From the NCBI RefSeq assembly GCF_002078875.1, contig NC_034409.1, positions 62,025,874 through 62,089,873 on the forward strand: 64,000 bases of DNA. The letters are read 5' to 3'. Source of the stretch: Numida meleagris (Eukaryota > Chordata > Aves > Galliformes > Numididae). A model generated the notes under the pieces. It was not told where the DNA came from and searched no databases. It saw nothing but the letters and a program-made list of their open reading frames with translations. The position numbers were made by a program, and so were the translations under genes. Below, piece by piece: positions 22,501 through 35,581 of the stretch (position 1 is the stretch's first letter; each line of letters starts with the position of its first letter).

Positions 22501-25500
22501 ATAGAAGTCTCCTATGACTTTCAAATAAGCTTTTTGTTTTGCTGGCTTATTAAAATTAATTTTTGCACATGGAAAATGTCTGACTTGTACAAGGAGAAAC
22601 AGTTACCTCCTATTCCTTATAACCTCACAGGAAAATAGCATTCCCGTAGAAAAGTTGAGTCAGGACAGAGAAATGACTCATTCTTTGTACCATTCCCCTC
22701 TGACATTTACTTCATGAACCATCAAGAGGTTTAGTATGAAGTATGTATTTTGTATAAAAATACAGAAAGTTTACATGAACTCAAGGGGAGAAGGGAACAA
22801 GAACTTGGAAGAGAGTTCCATCGGGGGTTAATAAGATGATAAACTGCATTCGACTCAGGAAATCCCCTAAGCTGAAAATAATTAAAGATTGGGAGAGTGC
22901 ATGACAGAAGTACATGCCGCTCCTGTAACCAATCTTGCTTTGGCATTTGATTATGATTGCTCTTGGAGGCATTACAGTGGGTTAGAAGAAGCCTTGTTCA
23001 GGCGTGGGAAAGAAGAAGCCTGAAAGTCAGAACTTCGGAATTCAAAATCCAGAATAAGCCAAGATATTTTCTTGTTGCTGTTTTATGGTTTCATGGTCAT
23101 TCATCTGCTGGTTTGGAGAGGAAGGAAAGAAAAGTGATCAATGAGTTATTATGAATACCCGGGACTTGTAGTGCAGAAACTGTTTTTTAAGGTCAGTTGT
23201 CTTTGCCTTTTAGTGGACTTGGTTTAACAGACAACAACTATAAGTGAAGCTGAAGATTTATGACTTGTTATTGTAATTGAACTTACGAAAAGCAGAAGAT
23301 TCAAGGCTGTCAGTTGACCTTGAGATGGTAATGTAAGAACAGTCAAACTCAGGTAGACATCTGAAATAACATTTTTGTGTCAAATGGCTCATTTTTTGGT
23401 GACAAGCTTTGGCTTCATACAGATTGTACTTGGACCTGTATGAATTTGAGAAATTAAATCTGAATGTGGCTGGGAGAACTATTCACATCGTCTCAGGATG
23501 ATACAGAGTTAGAAGAGTGATACTAAGCTGAAATGGTAATCTCAGCTAGAAACTGAGGGGGATAGGGGTAAATAATATCACGACGTTGGTTTATTGGTGA
23601 TATAGCCCTCAATTTGGAACATCTTCTGAATTCTAGTTTTGTTTCTACACTGCCATTAAGCAAGGAACTTGGAAATCTGAAATGACACCATGTATCCTGC
23701 ACTAGAATCTTGGCAGTTTAGTGTCACAAAGAAGCTGATGACTTGACATCAGACTTGTGACACTTTTTTTCTATTCACAGTGTCCTTCAGTAGCTTTATT
23801 TCAAGGAGTTTTCAGTGGAGTCACACACAAGGACTATAAAGGAGATGGCAGAGCCCAAGACATTTCAGCCTCTCTCCAAGGAAAATCAACCTAGCAGCAC
23901 GGTCTAGATATCATCCCTATTTTCATCAATTCCCTAGCAAATTTGAGTCCAGATATAAATGTCCCAGATATCAGAAAAATGGATCTCTGAAAGGCCTCAG
24001 CTCACCTGAAAAGAATCCTCACAGTCTTTCCAATAAAGTTCTTAACTGGGAAACTTTCTTAGAAGACAGCTTACAGGAACAAGCTATACTTATTACTTGG
24101 ACATATTATCAACAAACGCCAGCTGTAATTGCATAGGGGTTTTCTATGCATTTTCTCAAGGTATCTGCTCCCTTTTAGCCTTTCTATGAAAAGGAAGCAC
24201 AGCACCAATCTGACGTTTTCCAAGGTGGCTTAGGAATATGAGACCTGTTCTGTTCAACTGCTGATGCTTCAATGCCTTAATGTTTTGGAACGGTGCTAAA
24301 TTTCAAATGACTGAAAAAATTGCTTTTTTCTACCTTTTCCTCAATATTTTTTTTATTTATTTAAAAGATTTTTCTATTCAAAAGGTTGTCTAGTGGTACC
24401 TGCAGGTAAGTTAGGCAACACAGGTGCAAGAATCTCATTACCAAATGTACAGAGGAGATGCTGTATCCCATTCAAATCAGGGTATGTAATAACCAGTCTG
24501 TGAATTTTGAGGTATCTGCATTCACTGTGGATTAATAATGAAAGTGAATTTCTTTGCGCTCAACTACAAGCCTAGGATGAGCTCTGTGACATCTAGGTCA
24601 GTCCCTGCTGTTGTCTGAATTGAAGGTCTGAATGCTGACTCTTCATGCTGGGAAATATACCGCTGTGTCTTGCGTTGTTTTTGGCATTTCTCACATTCTC
24701 TAGGAAGACAATTCAGCAAAATTACTCTGAAAGCCAATAAAAAGAAGCTTAAAGTTATTTTGTTTGTTCTGCTTTCTTTTTCAAGTGCACTAATATATCA
24801 CCCAGATGCTGTTAGATTTCACACTATGCATTTCAAATTGAGATCTTTCACTTTATACACATCCTTCTGTTTTTTTTTTTCAGAGTTTTATTGACTTCTG
24901 CTGTTAAGTTTATCTTTTGTTGGTAAGGTTTCCTTTATAGTCTGCTACAAGTTGCTACTGATCTCCTGAGGGTGTTAAAGCAATTTAGTGAAACTCAGAG
25001 TTGCAGTTTTGAATTCCCAGACAGGTGAAGCAAAATCGCTGTTTTTAACATAATCTGTAGTTGGATCTACTTGACATCTAATTTGTCACTGTTTTCTCTA
25101 TATCTGCAGGTGTGGAAGGTGAGTAGTATGAATCTCTTTCTGGATCTGAACCCCTGTGAACTTGTCTCAGGTTCAGATTCCAAACAGGACACAAACATAG
25201 GCAGCAGGAACTTAAGATCAAGGCGAACCTACAATGGCTTTGCCAGATCCCCTTCCTGGACTCTACTGTAGGTGCAGTTCCTATATGAAAGTGTTGATGA
25301 AGCTGCTTTTTTTTTTTGTAATGGCCTAAAAATATGACCAGAACCTTTTTTGTTATTTCATTCCCATTTTTACAACTTTCCTAAGTATAAAACTGACATT
25401 CTTATACTTTTCAGTATAAGAAAATGAGAAGTATCATCTGTGAGGTATTATAGTATTCTGCACTTCTAGACTGTAAGCGTATGTATCATGACAACACCTT

Positions 25501-26520
25501 TGTCATTTTAATAATATTTAGTTAATATGGTGATTTGAAAAAAGCAGTTCCGTCCTAGTAGGAACACTAATAAAACACTTTTTAGAAGACTTCAGTAGCA
25601 CAAAGAACAAAGGAATTATAAAATAGTTGTAAAAATACTTGAGAAAAACTTTCTGCTAAGCGATTCAAACTGATATTCCTAATTCAACCACCACAAATAA
25701 ATTCTGTAAAAACACATTACCTAAATTACGTGAATAATACTTATGTGAGAAGGCTCTGAGTATAAGCACAGCTAACGGATTTTTAAAAGACAAGTTTAAG
25801 ACTTCAGTAGAAAATGCTTTTCTCTCTAAGCAGTACCTTTAGAGAAATAATCACTAGTAATGTAAATTATGTGTTTTTTTTTTTTAATCTTATTGGAAAC
25901 ATTAAGGAAGCAGCATTTGACAACATTCATCTGAACTATTTTTTAAATATCATAGAACTAGATCAAATAATGCAAGATGTACAAATACTGGTTTTTGAAT
26001 TGTTACCACTAAATGTGAATGAGTCTCTTGTTTTTAAGTGTTATTGATACCCTCAGAAACTCCAAACCTTTCCATTACTGATACCTAGGTTAGTGGTTCA
26101 GCTGCCAGGATACCAGTTCTGATGATGCTTGCTGCTCAGAATATCATGTCTGCATGTGCTTTTGTGAAAGCTGAGAAGGGTCAGAGTTTGTGGTCATTGC
26201 TGTTTGGGAGGAAGCAGAAGAGTAGCCACCCGCTTCTGCCATGGGTTTCAGATCTGGTGGAGTAGGCTGAATTTCAGTAGGTTGGGACTGATTCTAGAAG
26301 CATTCTGTGCATCTTTACGAAAATATCTTCTGTAGAGACCTGGGTGAAGCTGTCTTTTTAGTTTTGCTATCTTGAGCAATGCAGCCACATAATGCAATGA
26401 CAACTGAGCGGCACTCAGCGTTTGTATTAGTAGCACGGAGTAGTTGTCAAATTGATCTGTCCCATCTGCGTCATTGCCTTGCAGTAGCATTATTTAATGA
26501 ATTCAAGCTGCTGGGAGCCT
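19502..26520. other. Intron 3 stretch without recognised features
   Basis: Seven kilobases of AT-rich non-coding sequence with poly-T runs (for example 20863-20870 and 24871-24880). No exon, RNA gene or clear mobile element was recognised. A weak similarity to an old CR1 start near 22455 was not strong enough to call. Confidence 0.65.
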
Positions 26521-26608
26521 TAGAGGTAGACCAGATCCTGTTGTGCTGGACACTACTAAAAATAAAAGTTGGTCCCTGTTCCTTGCTTGGAAGAAGTAAG
26601 CCTGTCTA
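26521..26608 (+). repeat. Ancient amniote LINE/SINE relic
   Basis: AGATCCTGTTGTGCTGGACA followed by AAATAAAAG and GGTCCCTGTTCCTTGC resembles an old amniote retroposon 3' region with GATC.GGCCCTGTTGTGCTAG, GCACTGTACAAACA and GGTCCCTGCCC blocks in that order. The family name is uncertain (CR1/L3-like), and the match is recalled from consensus rather than computed. Confidence 0.4.
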
Positions 26609-29600
26609 GCTCAAATAGTTTCCTCCAGATGCACCATTCCTTGTCCTGAATGAGAACAGGCTTTGTTTATATCATCACAAGCTGAGATCTGAGTGAGTTC
26701 ATATATGTGTCAAGAGCTGACTCAAAGCAAGTGGTATTTATCATACCAAATTTCTGTATTTAAGAATGTGACTTTACATAGCATTTTCACCTTCCTAAGC
26801 TGTGGAAAGTTATCAAAAAAGGAGGAGAAGGGAGTCATAACTTGAACTGATTAAGCTCCAAGAATCATGAATATAACTGTGGTATTTGGAGATTAATTTG
26901 TGAGTGACTGTTTTCAGACTGTGGCCAAGGGGTTATGTGTTTGGGTTTTTTTTGAAATTTGTCAAGAGTTACCTATTTTCTCATGCTGGAATTAAAATAA
27001 ATGAGTAAGGAAAGCGATTCATATGGAGAGAAGAAGCAACAGGCAAGAAGACAGCAGTTTTTCATTACCTTCAGATATTTTATAGATACAGAATAATTTC
27101 AGATTGGAAGAAGCACAGTTCCTTGTGAACTATGTGTTATGACAACTTTGTTCAAAAGTGGTGAAAATGCCCGATATTAAGAAAAAATGCTTTACAACTG
27201 GCAAGTTCAAATAAAGTCATTGGGATGAGCTGCATACATATTGTGCGGCCCTCATGGTTCTGGCTTCTCTTCCCTTTATCTCTTAAGCTAATGGGATATG
27301 CATATTCTAAATTCTGCATCCCATTCCTGAAAGAAAAATCCTTGAAGTCTAAGACATAGTGAGATTTGTTGTTACACATCTACATGGTATAAAATGTTGA
27401 TGTAAGATCAGGACAGAATGATAGCTTTCTGCTAGACGCAAAGTTATTCAAATCAAATAAAAAATATAATAATTCAACTACAGTCACTGTAGTGAGTGAC
27501 TGTCCCAAAGCCTTTGTTCCCACATGGTAGTGGATTAAGGCAGAAAGACTTGTCCATCTTTTCTTCGTGCATGACAAGTCATTTGGAAGAACTGCACAGC
27601 TGGCAGAGAAGATGTGTGGGCATGTCTGAGTCCTTGACAGGCTTGACACTGTTCCAGCTATGTTAGTTAAATTAGCTGACTGACTAGGGGCAACTTCTAG
27701 TTTGTGCCAGGATAAGGAAGAACACTTTGGGCATTGTTCACCTTCATCTTGTTTTCCATCGACTTCATATTACACAGTTGTATGAAGAGAAAACATGTTT
27801 GCTAACAACACAAGTATTTTTGTTTTCTTTCCATAAAACAGCTTGGAGAAATTTCTGAAATGCTTGTGAAGATGTTAGCTAAATTGTAGGATTTACTGGT
27901 AAAACAATGTGGTTGTTGGGCTTAAATGCAATAAAATAATGACTATCACGGATAAATTATGCCACATGCTTTGACGTAAGAGGGTTGCCTGTGGGAATCA
28001 GTGAGCTTCCCCTACTCTTCCCATGTTTACAGATTTCTGCTACTAGTGTGTTGAATGGGGACTTGGTGTTTTCCTATGAAACTTCAGAAATTGACATCTA
28101 ACTAATTATTGGGCTAGATTCACGGTTACTGTATTGGCTATTACATGGGAATTTATTATCACTTTGATTTCTTCTCCATCTTACTTCATATTGGCATGGT
28201 GGAGCTTTCATACTGTGGTTGTGCTTGAAATTCAGAAGTCTGAATATTGCTGCCTTTGGTCTGGAATATCAAAAATCTGTATTCTTGGTAAACTCTTGAA
28301 TATACATTGGTATTAAGTTCAAGTAGGAAGAATACAGCTGTTTTTGTTTATGTCCATGCGTAATGCAATCTAAGAGGTATTTGTGCACTTAAGAATGGAA
28401 ATGTGGGATTTAAAAAATGGGCAGAGTAGTGCTTTGGGGTGCTCCATGACAACATTGCAATTTCCACAACTGCAATAACAATAAATTCATACTGTCTTTC
28501 ATGTTCACTGACCTTCCTTTGGTGGAGGATTGTAGTGATGTCTGAATAGAAGAGTGGAAGAGGAAAATCCATTATAATGTGTAATCCTATTTGAGAAGGA
28601 AAATATTCATACTGTTTGGCTGAGAATCTACAATACATTTTATTTATGTGCATTCCTTTTAAAACTCACTGAAGTTCTGAGCTCCCTCATTTCTTGTAGC
28701 AATGAATTCCAGTATCGCTATAAAAGCTTTTATTTATTCAGCCAGACTGCTTTACCTGTCAAATTTTCTAGCTGCATCATGAAAATAAAAGCGAATAAAG
28801 TTTGAAAAACACACTTTCTTTTAGCAAGAAAAATTTCAAATTTCAGTGACCCTTATTCTTTATCTTGAAAGTTAAAGAAGCAGCTGTACGCTCAGTGCTT
28901 TTGAAAATCAAATCGCTGCTTTAGATGCCTAAATATAGACATAAAGTACTAACTCCTAGCAGTCGCTTTTCAAATTCTTGGCTTTGGTTACAAATATCAG
29001 TGAATGCAGGTAATAGCAGAATTGTAGCATATTGTGCCAGAATCTAAACAGTGAAAAGACCTGTATGATAATACATTAAAACCTACTATGAAAGCATCAG
29101 GGGAATACTATGATTAACTCTATATTAAATCACTGAATGACACATGGGGATATATTTAAAGGAAACAGTTCTCTGTATGTATGAATAGCAACATAACAAA
29201 TACTTGGCTTATTGGAGTGCATAAAGAAAGGAGAAGGACTCAGAACCCTCTCTGGAACTGGTGGAGGCAAAGAAGGCATCATGGAACATAGCAAATAATA
29301 GCAAACTATGCCGTTCCCTTGGCCCACTGCATTTCAGTTGTCATGAAGGCAAACTCACCTGCCTTGGGAATCATGCTAGTGTACTGCACAGTGACATGTG
29401 GCTGCTGAATCACTGGCAGATGCTCTGCGTGCTACTGCCTGAGCCCTGGGGACAACTATCTGCAGTCGTACAAAACGGTGGAGCAGACAGCTTGCTGCAC
29501 CCATAGCTGGGTGAATGCAGGTTTTTGCTATATTTAGCTGTCGCTGGGTTTGCCTATGAAGTCAAACTCTGTTCCTCTCCACTTTGGGCAGCAGTGAGTG

Positions 29601-30024
29601 GGATTCTTTTGTCCTCCAACCATGCAGGTCTCAAGGGATTCCTCCCTTCAGCTACTACTCTCAGCTGCCCCATTCCCTGTTTCTTTCCCCTGTGCTAATA
29701 ATTTTGCTATGTGGATCACAACCTAATTGAACTGGTTGAAAAGCTGGAGACAATAGGATAAGCATTTCCTAAAATGATGCTAATTTTTACTAGTTCATAA
29801 TGGCAGAAATTTATATGTGGCCCCTATATAGAGGGCTAAGAGTAGTTCAACTTCTAAGTGATGGAAGTTTAACTTATTAACAGTGGTGTTACTATAGCAA
29901 TTTACGTATTTTCGTTATTGTGAAAACTGAAGGTAAATTGTTAAAATGAGGTTGAAAGTTAGATGGAAAAGCAAGAAAAATTTAAGACATAAAGTCATCC
30001 TGGATGTAGCTATTTAAATACATT
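26609..30024. other. Intron 3 stretch without recognised features
   Basis: AT-rich non-coding sequence. No repeat tail, coding exon or RNA gene was recognised. Confidence 0.65.
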
Positions 30025-30057
30025 TTCCAACCCAAGCCATTCTGTGATTCTATGATT
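30025..30057 (+). mobile_element. CR1 LINE tail remnant
   Basis: TTCCAACCCAAGCCATTCTG followed by TGATTCTATGA is the terminal piece of CR1 including the octamer tail, in + orientation. Only about 33 nt are present, so this insertion was truncated almost completely or its 5' part has decayed. Confidence 0.8.
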
Positions 30058-30919
30058 TTGCTCCAAAAGTAAATTGAATAAGAAAAATAGAGGTAATAAG
30101 TTTCACACAGTAAAATCATGGAAAAGAACAAATTAGCCTAAAAAACCACTTTTAAATAATGGAAATTCTGTCCAAATATCCTTAGAAGATGGGAACACAA
30201 GTTTTGATACAACCTGAAAATAAAATTTGTTCCATGTTAAGAAGATAAATAAATATAGACTATAAATGCTCCAAAGATGTAACACAAGGTAACTGAATAT
30301 ATAAGGAGAGGATTCTGTCCTATTAGCAGGTGACCTGGAGAATTCTCTGTATTGCAAAAATACGGAGGAACATATAGCTTCATTGTTTTAAATAGAGAAA
30401 CTTAGTATGGCCTCAACAGAACACAGAACGTCTGGAAAGGAGCTCGTGTCTGTGTATCTGCTTTTTGATCATCTCCCTGACTGATTCAGGATTGTTTGGA
30501 GTCTTTTGGCTTGAGGATGATTGGTTTTCTTATTTTTAAATTCTTTTTTAATTAAGTACCAATAATAAAAGTTAGGGGGGAATCGGGGGAAGAAAGTGCT
30601 AGGATAAATTATGTTCACAGAAGCACTTTAAGCAGATGGACAACTGAGAAGATTGTATTTATATTCCAAAATCTGGGCTGATTTCAGATTTTATTTCCAG
30701 TCAGTTTCTAGATCTAAACCATGATAAGGAATGGCAGACATGGGCGAGGAAGTGTCATGCCTCCACAAAAACAACTGTGATCAAAGACTTGAGCTTGCAA
30801 AAACAAATAAACAAACAAAATTCCTCCAAACTGTTCAGACTCTGAAACGGAATCTATTTAAGGATAGAACTGCTTAAAGACCTGAAGTCTGCTTGGACCC
30901 CAGGGCCTTTCTTTGAGTG

Positions 30920-30968
30920 GGAGACTCGATCAGATGATCTCGAATGCAGATCACTTCAGGATTCTTTA
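30920..30968 (+). mobile_element. Possible diverged CR1 tail
   Basis: GAGACTCGATCAGATGATCT, then CACTTCAGGATTCTTTA, resembles the CR1 end with GGACTCGATGATCT, CCTTCCAACTCAGGATTCT. Similarity is partial and the octamer tail is not preserved. Confidence 0.35.
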
Positions 30969-33900
30969 ATGCTCAGTAGTATGCTTTAGCGTAGGCACAG
31001 AGGTACACTGTGCTCTGGACTCCTGGCAGATGAACTCAAAGGGAGGACATTGCCCATGGAAGTGCCTCTTCGAAAGGTACAACTTACCACATGTGTTCTG
31101 CAACTAGCAGAGGTTTGTCCAAAGCGGGCCTGAAACCTCTGCAAGGCAGGACAAGGTGGTAGGGGCCCACGATAACCATCCTGGGTAATGATGTACAGCC
31201 AAAGCTGCAAAGATGTAAACACTTTCAGGAATGAAGCATACATGGTTTGGGTAGGATTCACATTCCTATTCTGTGAGAGACACTTGGTAAGTGAATCACT
31301 GAGCCTGTGCTCAGCAGGAGTCTTGAATGCTGTTTAATTTTCCTTAATTTGGGAATTGAGTATGATCAACTGTGTGTCTGCAACTGTCAGTGTTGAAACC
31401 TGAAAGTGTATACCCACATGAGTTTTGAATCTGTTTTTTAAAGAATAAGGTAAGACAAAATCACTTTCTTTTTTGAACAGTTTGGACCAAATTGTTTAAA
31501 GCATCCCTGGGTTTTTAATGACACTTTATGTTCATTAGGACAATATCTAAATCTGTTTGAAACTTGTCTTGTAGGCCTCAATGCATTGCTTGGTGCCTAG
31601 CAACCATCAGCAGGGCCAGTATTTTCATCCACTCTTCCTCTCAAGTGTTTTCCAGTTTTCTAGCTAGGGTCTGAAATAAAAACCTGAGAGACGCTTACCT
31701 CTTTATGTAATAGTGATGGCTGATTTTAAGTACTTCAGGACAAGCTTGCTGTGGTAGGAAGCCCTCCAAATCATTCTTTATTATTCTAATATTATGATTT
31801 GGAATCCTTGAATTTAATCTCTCAAAAGCCCTTCCCAAGCATGTGGTAGGAAGATGCAAGAATTAGTGCAATCCGTGTCAGTTAGAAAAAAACACAGGTC
31901 ATCTGCGGGGAGGAGAGAGAGTGAAAAATAGTCCAAAAGGTTTATTTTCCCAAAGTTGTTCTTCTAATGTGTTATCAGGAGAAAAAGCGTTCAGTGCTTT
32001 CTAAAAAAGCAGACAGCTCACAGATACAAACAGTTTTTCATCTCCTCGCTGTTCAGGCAATAATCCTATTTTCTCAATATTAATAACTGTAGAGGCTTTG
32101 TGGGAATATCTACTCTTGCAGCAGATGTTAAGCTAAAATTGCATAGGCTAGACCTTGTGTGCAAACTACTATCTTTCTTTGCCAGGTTTCATTTGGAAGA
32201 CATGCTAAGTATCGTCTTTTATTTTTCCCCTCTCTATTAGGACGGTACTGCATCTGTATTACTTGATCAGCATTGAGAGACTTGTGTTATGTATTTGCAA
32301 GTGCCATGTGCCTGCTGTGTAAGGCCGCTTTCCTCAGTAGTGGCTTAGCATTATTATTTCTCTTGGCAGTAAAGTAAGGGAACGAAAGAACAACTGTTTG
32401 TTTTGCTTTTAATCGAGTAGCTTTATAATTTGACCATCTACATTGCTAGCCATAGCATTTAATTTCTTTACAGTACTGTATTCCAAATAGTGTATGCTGG
32501 AGCTTGCAGTTCACATGGGTTTTGCAGAGGCAGTTCAGGCCACACTGGAGTACTCACAGTTTGTTTGGACAATAGCAGTGCTTGCCTTAATGAAAACACA
32601 ATTAAAACCAGGCTGGTGCCTCCGGACTCCTGCTACAAGTTATTTAATTAGAGTTCATGGGAAGCTCATGAGAGATGAGATGAGAACCTTTCTGCCCATA
32701 TGAGACTCTTATGGTGAAGAGCTATTTGTGAAGATGGAATAGTTTGCAGCAAAAAAGAGTACTGGTCAGTACTATTCAGGTAGTGTGCAATTTAGTCTAA
32801 TGCCATAGATTTTGACGAGATTAGGTTATAACCATTTGAAAGCATGGCTGTTGCGTTAAAAACAAATTTAATTCTTGTGAGGGTGGGGAGCAACTTTTCC
32901 ATAAGCTCCTCTTCCCTGGGACTTGCCTTATTTTACTTATTTTCTGTAGTCTCCCCACCTACGTAGTCATCTTTTCTCTTTAACAGTCACAGCAAGTAAC
33001 AAAATCTATTTGTGCAGTTACAATACATTTCAAGAGACTGTCCTCAGAGACTGGCTGATAACTTCACAAACATAAACCTAGGGTTTGTTACTTGAGTCAT
33101 ACGAAGCGTGCTGTTTGAGTGAGAAGATCTGCAAATATTCTTTCAGTGACTGAACTTAGTACTGGAGGTTTCATGTTTATCTAATTGTTCCTTTTTTTCC
33201 AAAACATTATAATCTAAACTAAGGTGTGATATTTTTTAAGCAAGTTTAATGCTTCCATATGTAAAATCCAGTGCTGTGGATTAAAGTCTGTCTGTCTTAT
33301 CTCATGAGAAATACATACACATTGTTTCCAAGCCTGTCTTTGGTCTGTTTGCAAACTTTGGTTTTGGGTGTGTATATTGTCCTGGTTTGGGCTGTAAGGG
33401 AGAATAAGCAGTAGACAGAAGATAATTCCTCTTTGCAGTTCCATACACAGTGTTCATCTCTGTATGAGGAGCAGGGAGATTAGGAACATGGTCAGCTGAG
33501 TGTGCTTGTTAAAATGAGTGGAAGGAAGTTTGGGGTATTCACCAGACATTGCATCATCGTGTTTGCAAGCCGTTTACCTGTGATGCCTAGATTCCTGTGT
33601 CTTGTTCATACAGAGATGGAGGAAACAGGGTAGGAAGTGAGAATTTTGTGCTGAAAGCCTCATTTTAAAGAGAAAGCCATCAGCAGCAGTGTCCTCTAAC
33701 TCAAATCCAATCTGGAGTAACGTGAGTATCCAACATACAGGTTGCATAATTGTCAGGCTGGAATTTTCTGAATAACATAGGTGTCACAATAGGCACTTCC
33801 TGAAGAGAATTTCAGATTCAGAGTGGAATTTATGACTTAGATGAGAAAGCATCTCACACACCCATACAGTCTCACAAACATAAGCTGAAGCAGTCACTGA

Positions 33901-35007
33901 GGACTCAATGTGCAGGGCACTCACTGGAGATGTGAGTAATCCACATTCAAATCTTTAAGCAGATCAGCAACTTAAGCAGTGGCTTCAAGTAGTCAACAAA
34001 TGGTACAAATACCAAATCACAGAATAGTGATATTCTGAGTATATATTCTGAGTAGATATTCTCTAGAATAGAGAAAAGTTCTTGGATTTTTACCTAACAC
34101 AACTATTCTTCATGAACATAATTGCAGCAGCAAAAAGTGAGGAGGACTAAATCCATGTCCACAGTTAGGACATCCACCACAGATGAGTGAGAAGGTTTCA
34201 AGCCTGGACTGCAGGGAGCCATTTATTCATTTATACATTATGAGGCATCTCCAACAGGAAAGCTTGGGAGCAAATAATTCTATGATCTGGTAGCTAAGAC
34301 ATTCTAGAATTGAGTCTAGATAGTACACTACATGATGTCTTGGTGTTAAAGGTGATAGGTGGATCTGCTCAATTTTATGCTTATGTTCTTCTGTTGCTGT
34401 TGTTTCATTATGATCCTCTGTGGACAAAGCATGTGCATCCATGTCCCAGCCTACTTGTAGCTGGCTTTGCTTTGCAGTTCTCCACATGAATAATCAGAAA
34501 GATTGATGAAAACAAGTAAAAACAGCAATACCATTTGCATTATTAAACTGCCTTCATTGTTGCAAAATGATTCAAATGTATAGAAACAGGAAAAGTTTTA
34601 GAAAAAGGCCTACGTATGTTTCACAAGGATGTTTCAATTACTTTAACCCTCATTTAATGAACTACACTAAACTAAGTGCTTAAAAGCCATATAAATAGTC
34701 ATAAAGATTGTAAGCAGCCTTTTTGAACCTAAAGCAGACTAATGAGAAACATTGATTTAAAGGAACTGAATAACTTTGGCTCAAATTAGTAATGAAACAA
34801 GAGAGCGTTTTGCTGCTTCAATAGCATGTGTGAAATGAATTGGTGGCCCCTGTCCAGTTTCTAGTAAATGTTTCACTGCTACAGTAATAGTCTCTCTATA
34901 AATCATCAGTAGTGCCCACATCAGAAAAGTCACTGCTAATATTTGACCATAATTGGCTGAGTGAACATTTTCATGCAGGATTGTCCTCAATGCCTTTCAA
35001 AGGAGTT

Positions 35008-35056
35008 TGGTTGCTTTTTGTTGTTGTTTTTGTTGGTTTTTTTTGTTGTTGTTGTT
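35008..35056 (+). repeat. GTT/T-rich simple repeat
   Basis: Irregular GTT and poly-T units (TTGTTGTTGTTTTTGTTGG, then TTGTTGTTGTTGTTAC) form a low-complexity tract. Confidence 0.85.
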
Positions 35057-35197
35057 ACTAATTCTGAAAAGCTTTGGCAAAGAGTTTGAGGGTTTGGGTA
35101 AGTATTGCTGCAGATGTGCTTTGGGTAAGATCTTGATTTCTAATTCTGTGAAAGTTTGATTTTTGTCCAAACTAAAATTCAATATAATGAATATTAT

Positions 35198-35581
35198 GGG
35201 GAAAGGCTGAGTAATCTGGGTCTGTTCAGCCTGGGGGAAAGAAGACTGAGGGGGGATCAGATAAATGTTTAGAAATATCTAAAGGGAGGTGGGAGGCAAA
35301 TGGATGAGGCCAGGCTCTTTTTGGTGGTGTATAGTGATAGGACAAGGAGCAATGTCCTAACCATACAAACATGTGGAAGAAGTTCTTTACAGTAAGGGTG
35401 ACGGAGAACTGGAACAGTTTGCCCAGAGAGGTTGTGGAGTCTCCTTCTATGAAAATATTCAAGACCCATCTGGACACCTACCTGTGTGACCTATTCTAGA
35501 GTACCTGCTTTGGCAAGGGATTGGGTTCAATGATCTCTTGAGCTCCCTTGCAACCCCTGCAGTTATTCTGTGATTCTGTGG
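35198..35581 (+). mobile_element. CR1 LINE 3'-end fragment
   Basis: It starts GGGGAAAGGCTGAGTAATCT and continues CTGTTCAGCCTGGGGGAAAG, AGTGATAGGACAAGGAGCAA, CCCAGAGAGGTTGTGGAGTC and a tail TTATTCTGTGATTCTGTG. It covers the end of the CR1 pol frame and its 3' UTR in + orientation. The pol frame is broken by stops. The segment AGTGATAGGACAAGGAGCAA is homologous to the one duplicated in the 18845-19501 copy. Confidence 0.93.

Larger units (their letters stand above)
30058..35197. other. Intron 3 stretch with few recognised features
   Basis: Non-coding sequence. A weak CR1-like tail may lie at 30920-30968. The 34030-34070 segment repeats TATTCTGAGTA-like units, and 35008-35056 is GTT/T-rich. No exon or RNA gene was recognised. 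Confidence 0.6.

Noticed and set aside
22455..22515. AATCATAGAAAAGTC... resembling the start of an inverted old CR1
   Set aside because: Only the first few bases match the pattern; the following blocks (GGTTGGAAGG, TCATCTGGTCC) are missing.
24860..24885. Poly-T tract ending in TTTTTCAG as a possible exon acceptor in intron 3
   Set aside because: The downstream sequence has stops in the channel frame and no convincing donor or conserved peptide, so there is nothing to support an exon.
33377..33415. TGTCCTGGTTTGGGCTG resembling the start of an avian endogenous retroviral LTR
   Set aside because: Similarity is limited to about 11 bases, with no terminal repeat, polyadenylation block or partner LTR seen.
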